Assembly (NCBI GenBank): GCA_030248195.1
Contig: JASAND010030884.1
Location: 1-64,000 of the forward strand
Direction: 5' to 3'
From: Trissonchulus latispiculum
Lineage: Eukaryota; Nematoda; Enoplea; Enoplida; Ironidae
DNA: 64,000 nt
This document shows, one piece after another, positions 27,926 through 40,195 of the stretch. The notes below the pieces were generated by a model. It searched no databases. It had not been told where the DNA came from and saw nothing but the letters and a program-made list of their open reading frames with translations. The position numbers were made by a program, and so were the translations under genes. How positions within the stretch are numbered: position 1 is the first letter of the stretch; every line of letters begins with the position of its first letter.

Positions 27926-30049
27926 GGCCTGCATTAGAGCCCGCGGCCCGGCCCGGCCGCGTATTTAGAAAGTGTACGTGCGTGTCGCGCAATACGAAAG
28001 TGTACGTGAGCCACGCGCACAATTTCTAAATGTACGTGGATGTCGCGCAATGAGAAAGTGTACGTGAGCCACGCGCATTTCTAGTAAAATGTACGTGCAT
28101 GTCGCGCAGCGAAACGTGGCGTACATGGTTCTTTTTCACAATTTCAGCAAAAATACGTACGTACGTATATACAATGTTATTTACATATAATATTAATATC
28201 CATTCCATAATATATACTCTTGGTTTTGCCTATTGTTTAATATGACTGTCTGGAATGACGATTTTTGGATAGGACAATCTTAGAAATGTTCCGGTAGAAA
28301 CTACAGGAATCACTTTTATGGATAATCTTTTGTAGAAAATACAGGTGCACTCTTTTAATTTTTACAAGTCATCGTTAGTATTTACCGGATATACTTTGGT
28401 AGAATAGATTACAAGTTAGTATTCCATACAAATGAAACCTGTAGTTTTCACTGGTTTACAGGTTTACTCTACAGGAAAGTACTCGATAAGCCTGTTGACG
28501 CAAACTAAGTATATAAGGGCGACAGTGATCATAGTTTTTGAAGACTGAAATTTTTTCAAATTTTTAGTTTTTCAACACCCCCTGGGTCAGTTTTTTTGTA
28601 ACGGCCGCTCGCTGCCAAAAATGCAGTGATCCGATCCAATCAGCGAAAGTGCAGGGGTTTTGACCGTCAAAATACGAAAATTAGGTATATCTGACGACAC
28701 GAAAAATGTTGAAAGTCAGAAAGCAAAAATGTTGGGCTCAACAAGATTCCTTGTCAATTTTTTAGGACTTTGAAATTTTAGAAAAGTCACGTGAAACGTC
28801 TACCAAAAACTACCTTGAACGGAAATGTCGAATTTTGGAAGCGACAAGAGGGTGTTAGTGTTAGAATAGTTGAACATATAGTCTCTAATGTCTTCACCTT
28901 AGTTTTGTGCTACTGACTGAACGCCATTGTAACAACTCTGTACAAACTGTTCTAAGAGTAGTCATGACATGGTGATTCAGTTGTGTGCAGATTAAAGCTT
29001 ATGTTATGTCAGTAGTTGGCCCTGTCGTTAAGTACTCTGCCCAATAGTTAGAACACTAAAACGACTTATTTTGAAAAGTTTCGTCAAATTTCATCTTGAT
29101 TTCAGCCATCAGCCGACAAACCGACCGACGTGCCAAACGACCGACAAACCAAAATGGAATCATTATCTTTAAAAGGATTATTGGGGGTTGCCTTGGTCCA
29201 AAATCGATAGATTTTGATCGCTCGATCGATCGATAGAAACGTCGCTCATTTTCACACAAAAACATATACATTTAGATGTTTTCAAAGATGACAAAATATT
29301 AGCTTTCAAAATCAAACGGTGACAGAAAGTTTTAGGTTTAAATTTCAAATTTCGGTGAACTGAAACTAAAACTAAACCGAATCGAAAGGAACTGTGCCGT
29401 CAAACTTTAACTTGCAGGCACTACATTTTGAACACATACAAACACATGTACAACATTAATGTAAAAACTCGTTATTAAGATGTGTAATGAAGTACAAAGG
29501 ATGTAAAAATTAGCGAAATCGGACAAGGTGCCCCCTTAATTTAGCACTGAAAGAACGAATGGCATGTGTACAACAACACCTGAGACCAGAAAAATTAATT
29601 AGTCGACGCCATTGAACCTGAATACAAGGTTTTTAGGAATTAATTTTCGTGCATGCTACTGCAGATGGGCTAATTCATTAAATAATTAACCCCTTCGTTA
29701 ATTGCCTGGAAATTCTCCTACGTTACAATTTTTTTGCAATCCTTTGAAAAGTCGCCTTTGTCATATTGTACTGTAATTATATATACTTGCATCATTCAGA
29801 GATTACACTGAGCGACGCGCACGTACATTATACTGGAAATGCGCGTCGCTCACGTACACTTTCTCATTGCGCGACATCCACGTACATTTTGAAATTGTGC
29901 GCGTGGCTCACGTACACTTTCGTATTGCGCGACACGCACGTACACTTTCTAAATACGCGGCCCGGCCCGCGGGCCGGGCCGAGCGGGCCGACGGCCAAAG
30001 TTCACGGGCCGGGCCGGGCCGCAGGCCGGGCCGAGTTTCCGGCCTGCTC
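27926..30049. mobile_element. ~2.1-kb non-autonomous element with ~150-bp subrepeated TIRs
   Basis: The left arm (27957-28112) and right arm (29809-29965) are near-perfect inverted copies. Each arm is built of alternating ~28-bp units around GTACGTG, e.g. AAAGTGTACGTGCGTGTCGC and AAAGTGTACGTGAGCCACGC. Outside the arms lie GGCCCGGCCCG tracts, short on the left and ~90 bp on the right, ending in GGCCTGC / GCAGGCC, which resembles the ends of some hAT MITEs. The 1.7-kb interior (28113-29808) has no recognisable coding region. A TSD was not clear. Confidence 0.75.
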
Positions 30050-30760
30050 CCATTATTTTTGCGACATTTTACTAAGGAATAATAACTGAAATGTTCAGTT
30101 TGAAAATTTTTTTGTGCTTCTTGATCATGTTTTGTACATATTAACATTGCTATTCAGGAATTAGCGCATTTTCATTTCCTAAATGTTACTGTGTATTTTA
30201 CTTAAATTAAATAGCCGATTAAATTGTTAAATAATGCTGGACAGCCTTCAAATTTAACGTTATCTTTTTATATATACATATATAACAAGTATGCTTATGC
30301 TCATTTCTTGATTCGCTTTCGCTTCGATTCTTGATTCGCGAAAGGTACTCAAAAATTATCACTTGAGATGTTGTCCAGCATAACTCTGTGGTTCAAAACC
30401 TTCGGAACAAGCACTTGAAACTGTTAAATTCGTAAAAATCAAACTCATCAATCAAACAAATCAAATCAATCAAAATCAAAATTTACCCTCTTAATAGCAA
30501 AAGTTGGTGCTCAAAATTGATGTCAAATCTCTCAATTCATTCATTCTATTAAGCACATAAACATAGAGTGAGTGAGCGTTTGGACTCCGTCCGTACTCCG
30601 TTCCCATATAGCGGCGGACTGAGAGGGAGTCAATTAGGTAGTAAGCCGATAGCGATATGCACAGGAACTTTATTACTGCCTAAGTGCTGCTCCCCATCCA
30701 AGTGCTGCGATAACCATATGTAGTGCGTAAAAGTGACACATACTCAACGATAACACACAA
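30050..30760. other. Non-coding spacer
   Basis: AT-rich sequence with no recognisable gene or repeat. It lies 3' of the secreted-peptide paralogue on the opposite strand, which may use the ATTAAA at 30774-30779 as poly(A) signal. Confidence 0.4.
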
Positions 30761-30818
30761 GGTTTGTAGAACGTTTAATGAATCAGTTTCAAATGATTTA
30801 AGTAGTTGGATCAGTCCT

Positions 30819-31044
30819 TCATCCCAACGCGTTGATTCCAGGTCGAGCACTTCGAAGAAACAGATCTCTGATTCTGGGAAGATTACGAATCACCAATAGC
30901 TCAATTCTGGCCTGCTGGCTGGCTGGCTCCTCCAAGATTATATACATCAGTTGGCTTGACACCATTTGTGGGTTCACTCTTCACGAACATACCTGCAAAT
31001 CCCGCGTAGCACAGAAAAACAACACATATCCTAATATAGAACAT
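30819..31044 (-). pseudogene. Frameshifted paralogue of the small secreted peptide precursor
   Basis: Read on the minus strand from ATG at 31044. It encodes a signal-peptide-like start (MFYIRICVVFLCYAGFAG) and, in a shifted frame, the ending NLPRIRDLFLRSARPGINALG before TGA. The ending matches the intact gene at 55839-56060 (NLPRIRDLLMRNGFPGINSLG). ATG to stop is 226 bp here and 222 bp there; the 4-bp excess coincides with a CTGG tetranucleotide run at about 30902-30914. One extra repeat unit therefore explains the frameshift. TATAAAAT lies about 80 bp upstream (31121-31128, minus) and TAAGC directly before ATG is shared with the paralogue. Alternatively a small intron or a repeat-length polymorphism could restore the frame. 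Confidence 0.72.
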
Positions 31045-31120
31045 GCTTAGAAGGAAAGAAAAATGATCAGGATTCGAAAGATCTACTCTAAAGCAAACTG
31101 AACTGGACAGTTACAACAAC

Positions 31121-31128
31121 ATTTTATA
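31121..31128 (-). promoter_or_regulatory. TATA-box-like element upstream of the 30.8-kb peptide paralogue
   Basis: TATAAAAT on the minus strand, about 80 bp upstream of the ATG at 31044. Confidence 0.45.
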
Positions 31129-31372
31129 GTATAGTTTATCAGGTTGTCAATTTCACGTTCCTGGAGGCGACGGCTTAGGCGGCCTCACGCGTCTGAACGT
31201 GTCAGGTCCCCCACTAGTTAGGATAGATTAGCACTATGTCAGTTGTAAATACCGTCTTCACAGAAAAACAGGAAATATTCTAGAATTAATTTTTATCTAC
31301 GCTCTGTTCTTACAGGATAAATAATCGTTAAACTGGATGTATGATTGCTATAGCAGTTATTTTACGATTATT

Positions 31373-31418
<46 letters not shown>

Positions 31419-32430
31419 TATACTATGCTCAAAAAATTATTGTAGGTCGGTGTTTGGTGGGGTGTGACGCCTAGAGAGAATATCAGAAAAAGATAGATCA
31501 GCGACGGCAGTATTAGCTGAAGTTTGACAATTGGTTTAAACTCAAAGTTCCCTAATAGATCCATTGAGCAAAAATAACCGCCATGACTTTAATTTAAGTG
31601 TGTACTGCACCATTCAAGAATAGTTCATGCTTATGAATAGCTCGTGTATAACTGGAGTATAAACTGTTATTGTGTACTCGAGCTAACCTCAAAAATAGCT
31701 GGGGACTAGGTCGAGCATAGTTAACTCCGAGTTAGCTCCGCCATAGGCTAACCTCGAGAATAGTTTGTGCAGTCCACCGTAAATCGTGTAGTAGCACTTC
31801 ACAAAACTCGCAATAGCCATACGAATTTACTATGAAAATTAGAAAAAGACCAAACAATAAAAAAGAACAATCAACAAACAAGAAAAATGAATAGAAGAAC
31901 CCAACTGGAAAAGGGATAGCCAACCCCAAAACCTCCATTAGCAACCGTGGCTCCCAGATCAACAGCTAACCACTTTTTCGACCAAAACGCTGCTGCACAC
32001 AAATTTATGCAAATCAAGTAATTACGCAAATGAGTTTGCCGCCCTCACGCGCAGTTCTCTCTAAAATGTATGAGTCAGTAGATAATACCCAAAATCATGT
32101 TAAAGCGCAGCAGCATTTCTGACCCCCGTATCGTGCGAATCGAAACATTACCGAGCCAACAAAGACCAGTCTCCGCGCGGAGTCAGCACAGTTGGAACCC
32201 TTGCGCAGAGTAGAACATTTCTGTCCCAGTCAGTTGAGGTCGGCGCCAACCTGCTGTTAACCAGCTGGGCTGGTCCATAGATGTAGCATGTGGTTGTAGT
32301 GGCCTTAGCTTGCCTGATCCTCAACCGTTACCGTTGCCTAGTAATCAAAGGCAAGTGTTACTGAATCAATGGGATAGGCTCCTGTTGCTTCAAGACGTAT
32401 TTTATAGGAAATAACAAAGACAACAGTGTT
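31129..32430. other. Non-coding spacer with a TA microsatellite
   Basis: Contains a (TA)n tract at 31375-31414. The stretch 31640-31770 has repeated AGCTAACCTC- and TAGCTGGGGAC-like words. No gene was recognised in about 1.3 kb. Confidence 0.4.
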
Positions 32431-32439
32431 CACAGCAGC

Positions 32440-33085
32440 CACGAAGTTGTGGTTTCCAGAACTGTGGTTACTGCCGTTTTGGCTGAAGTACATGGATCCC
32501 CTATGTCCGGTGATTTCGGTAAAGATAGAACACTGCGCCATGTGGTTGACCGTTTTTATCGGCCTGGATGGTCTAAGGACGTAGAAAAGTTCTGCTAGTC
32601 TTGTCAGACTTGTCAGCAGAGCAAACTGGGGCGGTTGAAGAGAGCGCCATTGAATCTCACAGAAGTCAGCGCGCCGTTGGATAAAGTAATGCTTGACCTG
32701 GTGGGACCAATACAACGGCTTCGAGAAATGGTCATAATTATATTTTCGTGATGATTGATCGCTTTATCAAATGGTCGGAAGCTGTTCCCTTAAAGTCCAA
32801 AGAAGCTTCGACAGTGGCTAAAGCTTTTGTGAAGTCGTTCATTCTCAGATACGGTGTACCACACAGATCCGTTGAGATCAAGGACGAGAGTTCGAAAATT
32901 CGCTATTTAAAGACTTATCAAAACTTCTAGGGTGTCCAAGGCTTTGTAGTTCAACTGGCTACCCTAGATCACGAGGCTTGGTGGAGAGGATGAACCGCAC
33001 TTTACTTCAACTGCTCCAAGCTATGCTGGACGATAACCCTAGTGACTGGAACGACAAGCTACCCTGGTGTTCAATGGTCAGAAAG
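32440..33085 (+). pseudogene. Ty3/gypsy integrase remnant
   Basis: Fragments of an integrase in order: a zinc-binding part (HVVDRFYRPGWSKDVEKFC, then a stop, then SCQTCQQSK), the start of the core (VMLDLVGPIQ), the MIDRFIKWSEAVPL block continuing to YGVP (32748-32870), and a catalytic-Glu region (GLVERMNRTLLQLLQAML) with DWNDKLPW. Stops and frameshifts interrupt it and the middle of the core is lost, so it cannot be functional. It is unrelated in position to the intact gypsy element at 41.6-50.2 kb. Confidence 0.8.
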
Positions 33086-34720
33086 TGACACCAAGGCAAA
33101 CATTGACGACGAGATCGAAGGTGATACGAATTGGGATACAATCAAGTACGTCAAAGGTTACCTGAAATACATTTCAGGCAACAACAAGCGGTTCGTCGCC
33201 AAACCATGATTATCAGAAGATCCAAAAGAAGCATTGTGCTAGTACAGTATGGCATTCTCCACTGTACCAGAACAGTGTAGCATTAAGGGTCAAACGAGCT
33301 TCCACATATAACCACTTCGGTTTAATGATGCACCATTAATGGGGTTACCTGGTCGGCATTGTTAGTTTATCCTGGAGTTGGCATTGTTAATTTTAATAGT
33401 GCGCTTTAGACATTTAGACATTTAGATGTATTTTAGACATTTACGTATTAACATCTAAAAGTAAGTGTCGCTTTACTATTAACTATTATTTCCTTTTACT
33501 ATTTAAGTATTAACTTGGAAATACATCTGAAAATCAAATAAGTGTCAGCTAAATCTAGTTTGCACAGTCAAATTTCAGCATCCACTGCCCACAAAATTTA
33601 AATTAACAATAGAACACCAAAAGCAATCATCAACTAAATCTTTCTTTAGGGAAACAGTTCCACAATATCGCACAATTATGGAGTGTATATTTATATTACT
33701 GGCTACTGTCTGTTGCTATTAGTTTGCTATTAGTATTATTATTATTATTCGTTCGGTGGCTAGGTAACTTGAGCATGTACGAAGGAGATCCCATAAATTT
33801 TGCAACATTAGTAAGCAGAGTTATATTATTGACGCTCGTTAGTCCAGGGAAATTCTAAAGTAAGATGTTACACTGTACTGGTACAGTAGAGCATGCCATA
33901 CTGTACTAGTGCAAAGCCATACTGTACTGAATGCTATACTGTACTACGTCATATATATACTCGCATAGAACCGAGATCGCTTGAATTTTGTCTTTATTTT
34001 GTATGTTAAAATCACAAGAAATACGGTACTCTGCTGTCTAGCGCAGACTTCAGTCCAACAAGTGACTGTTGTAATGGAGTTGGACCAAAATTTATTCCTA
34101 TTCAGTAGTATTAAGAATACGGTTATTTTCTCAGAGCTCTGAGACAAATCGGGCTGATAGGCATTGACTCATTGACTCGGTCTTAGATTTCAAATCGGTC
34201 TCTGTCTGACCGGAGCCCGAACTGCGAACTTAGTTCGGCCCGAGTCCAGAAATGTGAAGACAAATTCAATGGTTCAACCCTACTTCTATGTAAGCGAGAA
34301 AACATGCGCTACCACAGGTGAGCAAGGAGGGTTTTCCTCAACTCATCTACTATGTCATCATAAGGGGTAAGAAAATTGGCCCAAAATATAGATTTTAGGA
34401 CTAAATTTTCAAAAAACTTCCAGCTTGCCCGGAAGTTTTAACTTAAGATCACTATTTTTAATAAAAACGTTCAAAAGACGTCAGCTTTGCGTTCAAAATA
34501 GTTGTTTCTGTGTTAGAAAATCACAAGCTTGATTGTAAAGGCATTGTAGCCAAAGAGATACCAAACTCAAGAGGTTTCCGAATTTTCTTTCACAAGAGCC
34601 AGTGAAACTTAACCTCGGTACGATCAAAAAATGTGTGTACAAAATTTGACCGTTTATAGCAGATTAGCCTTTAGAGTAAACCCCAACAATGCAAGTAATG
34701 TAAGACGATGTAAGACAGCA
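33086..34720. other. Non-coding spacer
   Basis: No gene recognised. It contains GTACAGTATGGC near 33243 and repeated GCCATACTGTACT words at 33890-33945, which form an imperfect inverted pair about 650 bp apart. A low-complexity TTATTATTATTATTCG stretch lies near 33735. Confidence 0.4.
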
Positions 34721-34734
34721 GCTGTTTGAGCCCT

Positions 34735-35246
34735 CCTTTCTTCCGTCCTGCCCGCGGACGGTAATTGCTGGGGACTTCAATTGTCATACGACTGCATGGG
34801 ATGCGAGCCAACCTCCGGATCAGCGAGGTGAGGACCTCTTGGATTGGACTCTGACGAATGCCATGGTGGTGGCTAACTCAGGGTCTCCAACGAGGCATAA
34901 TCCGCAAACTGGAAACCCGTCTGCCCCAGACATCACCTTCCTTCACTCCGACTGGGATCTCAGGCATTCCTGGTACATCCTAGACTCAGCTCTCTCAGAC
35001 CATCACCCTGTGGTGTGCGATCTCCTTCTCCGACGGCCTATTCCCCTGCCTAAGCCCATCAAGAGGCTAAGCTATAGAAAGGCGGACTGTGCCAATTTCC
35101 GTGCTGTTCTGGACCAGATGCTGACGGACGGGGATTGCCTATCGATATCCAACGTGCGCTACCTGAGCAAGAAGATCACCGATGCTATTCTCACTGCAAC
35201 GAAAGCGTCTGTCACTGTATGTTGGCGACAGAACCACAAGCCTTGA
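34735..35246 (+). pseudogene. APE-type endonuclease fragment
   Basis: C-terminal half of an AP-like endonuclease that would nick target DNA. It includes TVIAGDFNCHTTAWD, the middle ITFLHSDWDLRHSW, and the terminal SALSDHHPVVCDLL with the conserved SDHHP. The N-terminal catalytic Glu region is missing. It runs into the linker before the RT with a frame change at ~35246. Confidence 0.82.
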
Positions 35247-35258
35247 TGGTCAGACAAT

Positions 35259-36610
35259 TTGTCTTCCTTGTTGAAGGAAGTGAATGCAAAGTGGAAACTT
35301 GCTACTACTACAAGGCGAGAGGAAGATAGGCTGAACTGGCTTGGATCTGCTAGAAAGCTCAAACTGGAAATCAGAAAAGCCAAACGCAAGCACTGGCAAG
35401 ATTTTGCTTTGTCACTCAATGCACGAACTGTCTTAGCCGAAGTGATGCGAGCAATTCGGGCTGTGGTAGGAAAGAAGATCGAGATGGCGTCCGGCCCAGC
35501 ATTGAAGAGAAATGATAAAAGCAAATGGATTCATCACCGAATATTCAGCGGTGAGCAGGCTGAAGGAAACCCAGCAAAACCGCAAACTGAAAAGAAACTT
35601 ACACCATCAAATGAAGAAGCCCTGTCGCTGTGCTAGCTTTCTGTGCTCGGATTTCACCCTGTCAGAACTGGACTTCGCCTTATCACAGTTAAAGCTCGGG
35701 CCGGACGAAATTGACAACGAAATGCTTCAAAATCTGACTCCCCTGGGCAAGCAAGCACTGCTCAGACTGTTTAATCTGTCCTGGTCTTCTGGGCAAGTCC
35801 CAACCCCCTGGAGAAGAGCCACCATTATTCCTCTGCTGAAGCCTGGGAAGCCGGCTGACAGAATAGATTCCTACCGGCCGATTTCACTTACTAGCTGTTT
35901 GCCCAAGCTAATGGAGCGCTTAGTGAAAGAAAGGCTGCAGTACTGGCTGGAGGAAAATCGGAAGCTGAAACCAAACCAGGCAAGATTTCGCAACCTCAGC
36001 TCAACCTCACCTCATCAGGTGACTCATTCTATTGTGGATGGCTTTCGCAGCAGACGACCACCAAAACGAACTGTTTTGGCGCTTATTGACTTTAAGCGCG
36101 CGTTTGATACTGTCTGGAAATCTGCTCTTCTGTGGAAGCTGAGCTGCACAAGCTGAGAATCCCGAGGTGCTGCCTGAACTTGACCAAAAACTTACTAAGT
36201 GACAGAATGGCCAAAGTTCAGGTCAATGAATCCAATAGCAGACTGAGGCGAATGCACCATGGAGTCCCTCAAGGAAGCGGTCTATCTCCACTCCTATTCA
36301 TCTGTTTCATCAATGATATTGCCGAATATATGCCCCAAGATGTCCAGATATCGTTGTTTGATGATCTTGCCATCTGGACGCAGAGCAGCAATCTGGATGA
36401 AGCTTCAGATCTCCTTCAGCTGGCGCTTAATCAGATTGTCGCATTGGCGAAGCGCTGAATAATGGATATAAATGTCAACAAGTCAGAATATATCATCTTT
36501 ACAACTCACAACCAGGAAGGTAATCGGACTCTTCCATTGAAACTAGCTGTACAGGATCTGCCATTCAACAAGGCTCCCGTCTTTCTGGGCATAACCTTTG
36601 ACAGGCTCTA
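35259..36610 (+). pseudogene. Non-LTR reverse transcriptase, broken and missing a catalytic-motif residue
   Basis: RT blocks: FTLSELDFALSQLKLGPDEI, WRRATIIPLLKPGKP, SYRPISLTSCLPKLMERLV, TVLALIDFKRAFDTVW, then after a frame change HGVPQGSGLSPLLF and ISLFDDLAIW. The last block normally reads F/Y-A-D-D; here the Ala is absent, an apparent in-frame 3-bp loss. A stop follows at 36458 and the thumb-like part (VNKSEYIIF, LGITFDRL) resumes in another frame. It is inactive. Confidence 0.82.
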
Positions 36611-36851
36611 AATTTTGGGCCACATGTTCAGAAAATGAAAGCAAAACTGTGGCCGAGACCTCAGGCACTATCTAAGCTAGCTGGTACCAACTGGGGAAGC
36701 TCAAAAGAAGATCTAAGGCTCGTCTATTTATCATACATCAGGTCGACTATGGACTACTGCGCAGCAGCATGGCTGCCTGGATCAGCCCATTACTCACCAA
36801 GAAACTATCGGGAAAATTCAGAACCAGGCAGCACGCATCATCACGGGCTGC

Positions 36852-38072
36852 TTGAAAGCCTCACCGATAGAGGCTTTGCAGGTAGAAGCCAACCTCATGC
36901 CGATTAGCCACCGAACGAAGGAGCTGGCTGCCCTAGCCAGAGAAAGGTCTTTACGCCTCCCTGAGGACAATCCCAGATCCACCATCTGCTTGGATCTTAG
37001 AAATCGCAGAAATCTGGTGACCCAGAAGTCCTGGGCAGATACCGGCCGTAACGCTGCTATAAATGCAAATGTTGAACCTCTGCCGAGGGAACCACTACTG
37101 CCGGTCCAATCTGTCCGGCCTGACGAAAGAAGTCTAGCAGCAAGTGTCATTGATGTTCTCTCCACCTCCTCTAGCCGCACGGACCGACCTGAAATGGGAC
37201 GGAGGGCTGCAGAGCCTGAGCTTGCTGCGCTCAGCCACGCCTCTGTCAAAGTCTGGATGGATGGCGCTCCCTGTGACTGAAGGTGGAAGTGGAATCTACA
37301 TTGAGTCATCATTTCTGGAAGAGCCCGTAACTATATCCTTGCCAGGTGGTGCTTGCAACAGCTTCAGAGCAGAACTTAAGGCTGTAAGCGCTGGGCTGGA
37401 TTGGCTTGTTGAGAACAAACATCGTATTGAACCAACAGCTTTGATTGCAATCATGACTGATTCGCAATCAGTGGTCAGGGTCCTAGAATCTGGAATTACA
37501 ACTACCTTCAGTCCCCTCATTTGGAACATCTGGAAGCGTCTAAAGGAGCTCTCCGCAAGAAAACGCAGTATCCAGTGGATCCCGGGCCATTCGGGAATCA
37601 GAGGGAATGAAATTGCTGACCAATTGGCAACTGCTGGCTGTCATCTGAATCAATCGTATGTGGCAATAGACTATGCCACTTCCAAATCGGCCATCAAGAG
37701 ATATGTTACAAGTCAGTGGCTAGGCTCGATTAGTCACCAGCGAACCCTTGCCATCTATGGAGATAAGGACTTCCGAGGAGAGATAGAATCATCCTAAGCC
37801 AGATGCGCACTGGCAAATCCATGCTACTGTGTGAATACCGCCACTTAATTGACCCAGTGGCCCACCCTTCCCCTGACTGCGTCTCATGCGGCGAGGAAGT
37901 AGGCACACTATCCCACCTACTTCTGGATTGTCCAGCCCTAGATATGCACCGTGTCAAGTTCCTCGGCCTGTCCCCCAACCTAACCTGTTTAGTATTGGAA
38001 CCGGACGCAGTTCTTGGCTTTCTCCGGGAGAGTAGCCTCATCTGGTGGCCCCCGTGTACGGGAAACCGATGA
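36852..38072 (+). pseudogene. RNase H domain and Cys-His C-terminus of the non-LTR element
   Basis: The RNase H-like part spans 37250-37700: FRAELKAVSAGLDWL (catalytic Glu), IMTDSQSVV (catalytic Asp), and IQWIPGHSGIRGNEIADQLA (His and Asp). The first catalytic Asp block is less clear: WMALPVTEGGSGIYI, where WMDGAP-like sequence is visible in another frame. After a frame change, CEYRHLI then CVSCGEEVGTLSHLLLDCP (37830-37940) gives the Cys/His motif usual at the end of such polyproteins. Confidence 0.8.
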
Positions 38073-38105
38073 CGACCATCCAACTCAACAACAACAACAA
38101 CAAGT

Positions 38106-39714
38106 GTTCGGCTGATGTAATATTATATATCCAGTTATCTATTAATACATCGAGTAATCTAAACATAGCGGGGGTTGATCACGTGACGCTGTCAAACAAG
38201 CTTTCGAGACTTGTTGCAAACATGAATCATCTTGTTTGTCAGTTGGCTTTTGTGTTTCAGGCAGTTCGGCTGCATTTTGTGTGGGGCTTCCTTTTTTACG
38301 CGCCCCTATTCTAGCCCCCCTCCCCGTGTTTTTCAATTATTCTTGTTGTCTCACCTCCCTATTCCCCCTTGATGTATGCCTTTATTTGATGCGGCGGGTA
38401 GCCCACTGCTTTCTGTCCTGTCCCACGGCGGATGGCCTGCCGTGGTTTATCTGTATTTTTCTGTCCTGTATTTTCTTGTATTTCCTGTATTTACTTTCCT
38501 TCCTTCCAGTATTGTACACTTGTATTTCTAATTAAATCCACCAGTTGTCTTTAATTTTTAATTTTCAATTTTATAACTAATTTGACCCATAACTAAAGTA
38601 GCTAGGTAGGATCTTGCGAGTAGCCGGATTTACTTTATCCTGAGATTGTAGTTTTGGACGTGTACTCCGGCTTTTCTCTAGGCGTCCCACAAAAATACTC
38701 AATCCCCTGGCGAGGTTGTCAGCTTTGTTGCGCCCCCTGCCCCCTGGACTAATATCTTCGCCAGTCGGGTAGCATTTTGTAGCACCAGTCCCAGTAGTGG
38801 TGTTGAGTTTTTGTAATTTTATTCCCGGCTCACCCATTATATCGGAATTGAAAAAATTTTTAAAATTTGGGAATTTTGAAAATCCGGAATTCCGGAAATT
38901 GGATGCATTTTCGTGAAAAGCTTGTAAGAATAAAAATATGTAGTTGGACCAGCTCTATTCAATCCAGAAAACAAAATTTTGATAGCGATTGAAATTTGGC
39001 GAAAAACTAAAAATTTTGGATTTTTCGTACATGAAGCTAGGAATTCCCAATTTTTTCCGGATTTTCGAAATCTCGAGTCCCTGACGATTCCAAAAATATA
39101 TACATTGTTGTGGTTTACTTCAATCGCTAATCTGTTATAAGCGGTCAAAGCTTGTACACACATTTTTTGGTCGTACTATAGTTCAGGTGTAGGCACTGCT
39201 AATTGAATCAAAGATTTCGAATATCACTAGAATTTAAATATTCCTGTTCTTCAACTCCTTATTTTACATGAAACTTGACAAAACTTGAAGTTTGAACATT
39301 TTTTATATTGTTGTATTTATTTATCTATGCATTTATATATTATTGTATTGTATTTTTCTATATATGTATTTTCCTAAACACCTGCTGCTTCGGACACTTT
39401 GTTGGACATCACAATCCAGGTCCAAGTCCCATGTTAGTCTTTTTAGTTTAGCACAATTTACATTGGCCGCTTAATTAAATTTTAATAAAAAATATCATTG
39501 GAAATTTTTCTACCCCGCGCAAAACTTTAGTTGGATGTATAGGCCACGGTCGAATTCGTTACACATGTATGATCGTCGTCCCTTTCTTCTGGGTTTATCT
39601 TAAAACTACTTCAGTTCTTGCTTAAGGTGTCTTTGGGTTAATTTGACCCTATAGGCTTCAATTCTTTATGAAAGCTTTTGCCTTTACAACCCATGAGCTA
39701 TCTCTAATAGTTAA
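38106..39714. other. Non-coding spacer
   Basis: 38290-38560 is pyrimidine-rich on the plus strand. The rest is AT-rich and contains many AAATTT-type words. Open frames at 38577-38837 and 38837-39163 (minus) show no motif. No gene was recognised in ~1.6 kb. Confidence 0.4.
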
Positions 39715-39863
39715 GTCAGTGTAAGCCAAAAACGATATGGGGGTCGAAAAATGGCCATTTTGAGGAATTCAGCTTTTTTATTCCGCCTGGAGGCGGAATC
39801 ATTGGAAGGTTTTATGATAAGCGAATTATAATTGTAACTGCTTATAAATTATATAACAAAATA

Positions 39864-39947
<84 letters not shown>

Positions 39948-40055
39948 TGTGTGTGCGTGTGTGTGTGTCTGTGTGTGTGTGTGTCTGTGTGTGTGTGTGT
40001 GTGTGTGTGCGTGTGTTGTCTCTCCGAAGTCCTAACTAATTTTTATTTTAAGGTT
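39715..40055 (+). repeat. TG-microsatellite block, copy 1
   Basis: Starts AAGTCAGTGTAAGCCAAAAA, includes TTCCGCCTGGAGGCGGAATC (an inverted repeat) and a ~150-bp (TG)n tract at 39867-40017, and ends CTCTCCGAAGTCCTAACTAA. It is almost identical to 50977-51315, including the CT and CG interruptions inside the (TG)n tract. The two copies bracket the intact gypsy element. Confidence 0.9.
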
Positions 40056-40195
40056 TGGGTAGGATATGGTGGGATTGATACGGATTGGAAAATGTCTGGT
40101 TCGGGGGGATTAAAGGTTTTCCTTTTTTTTGTTTGTTGGGTTGGGGGGGTTTTTTTTATAATAATTATTATTTTTTGTTTTTTTTTTTCTGTAAT
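40056..40195 (+). other. G/T-skewed degenerate sequence, probable assembly noise
   Basis: The sequence after copy 1 resembles the unique sequence after copy 2 (51316-51430) but with many C and A bases replaced by G or T. For example AAAATGTCTGGTTCGGGGGG here corresponds to AAAATGTCTGTTCCGACGGG there. It ends in long T and G runs. Low-quality consensus after a long TG tract is the simplest explanation. Confidence 0.6.

Larger units (their letters stand above)
34725..38105 (+). mobile_element. 5'-truncated non-LTR retrotransposon (APE-RT-RNase H), decayed
   Basis: Domain order is endonuclease C-terminal half, reverse transcriptase, RNase H and a Cys-His terminal motif, followed by a short 3' tail of CAACAACAACAACAAC (38089-38104). 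An APE endonuclease with RNase H after RT and a simple-repeat tail suggests an I-like clade, not L1 or CR1; this is inference. It lacks ORF1 and the start of the endonuclease, and at least seven frame changes or stops separate the pieces. Confidence 0.85.

Noticed and set aside
29766..30147. Arg/Ala/Gly-rich open frames over the GGCCCGG tract
   Set aside because: Produced by the GC-rich simple repeat and subrepeated TIR of the 28-30 kb element.
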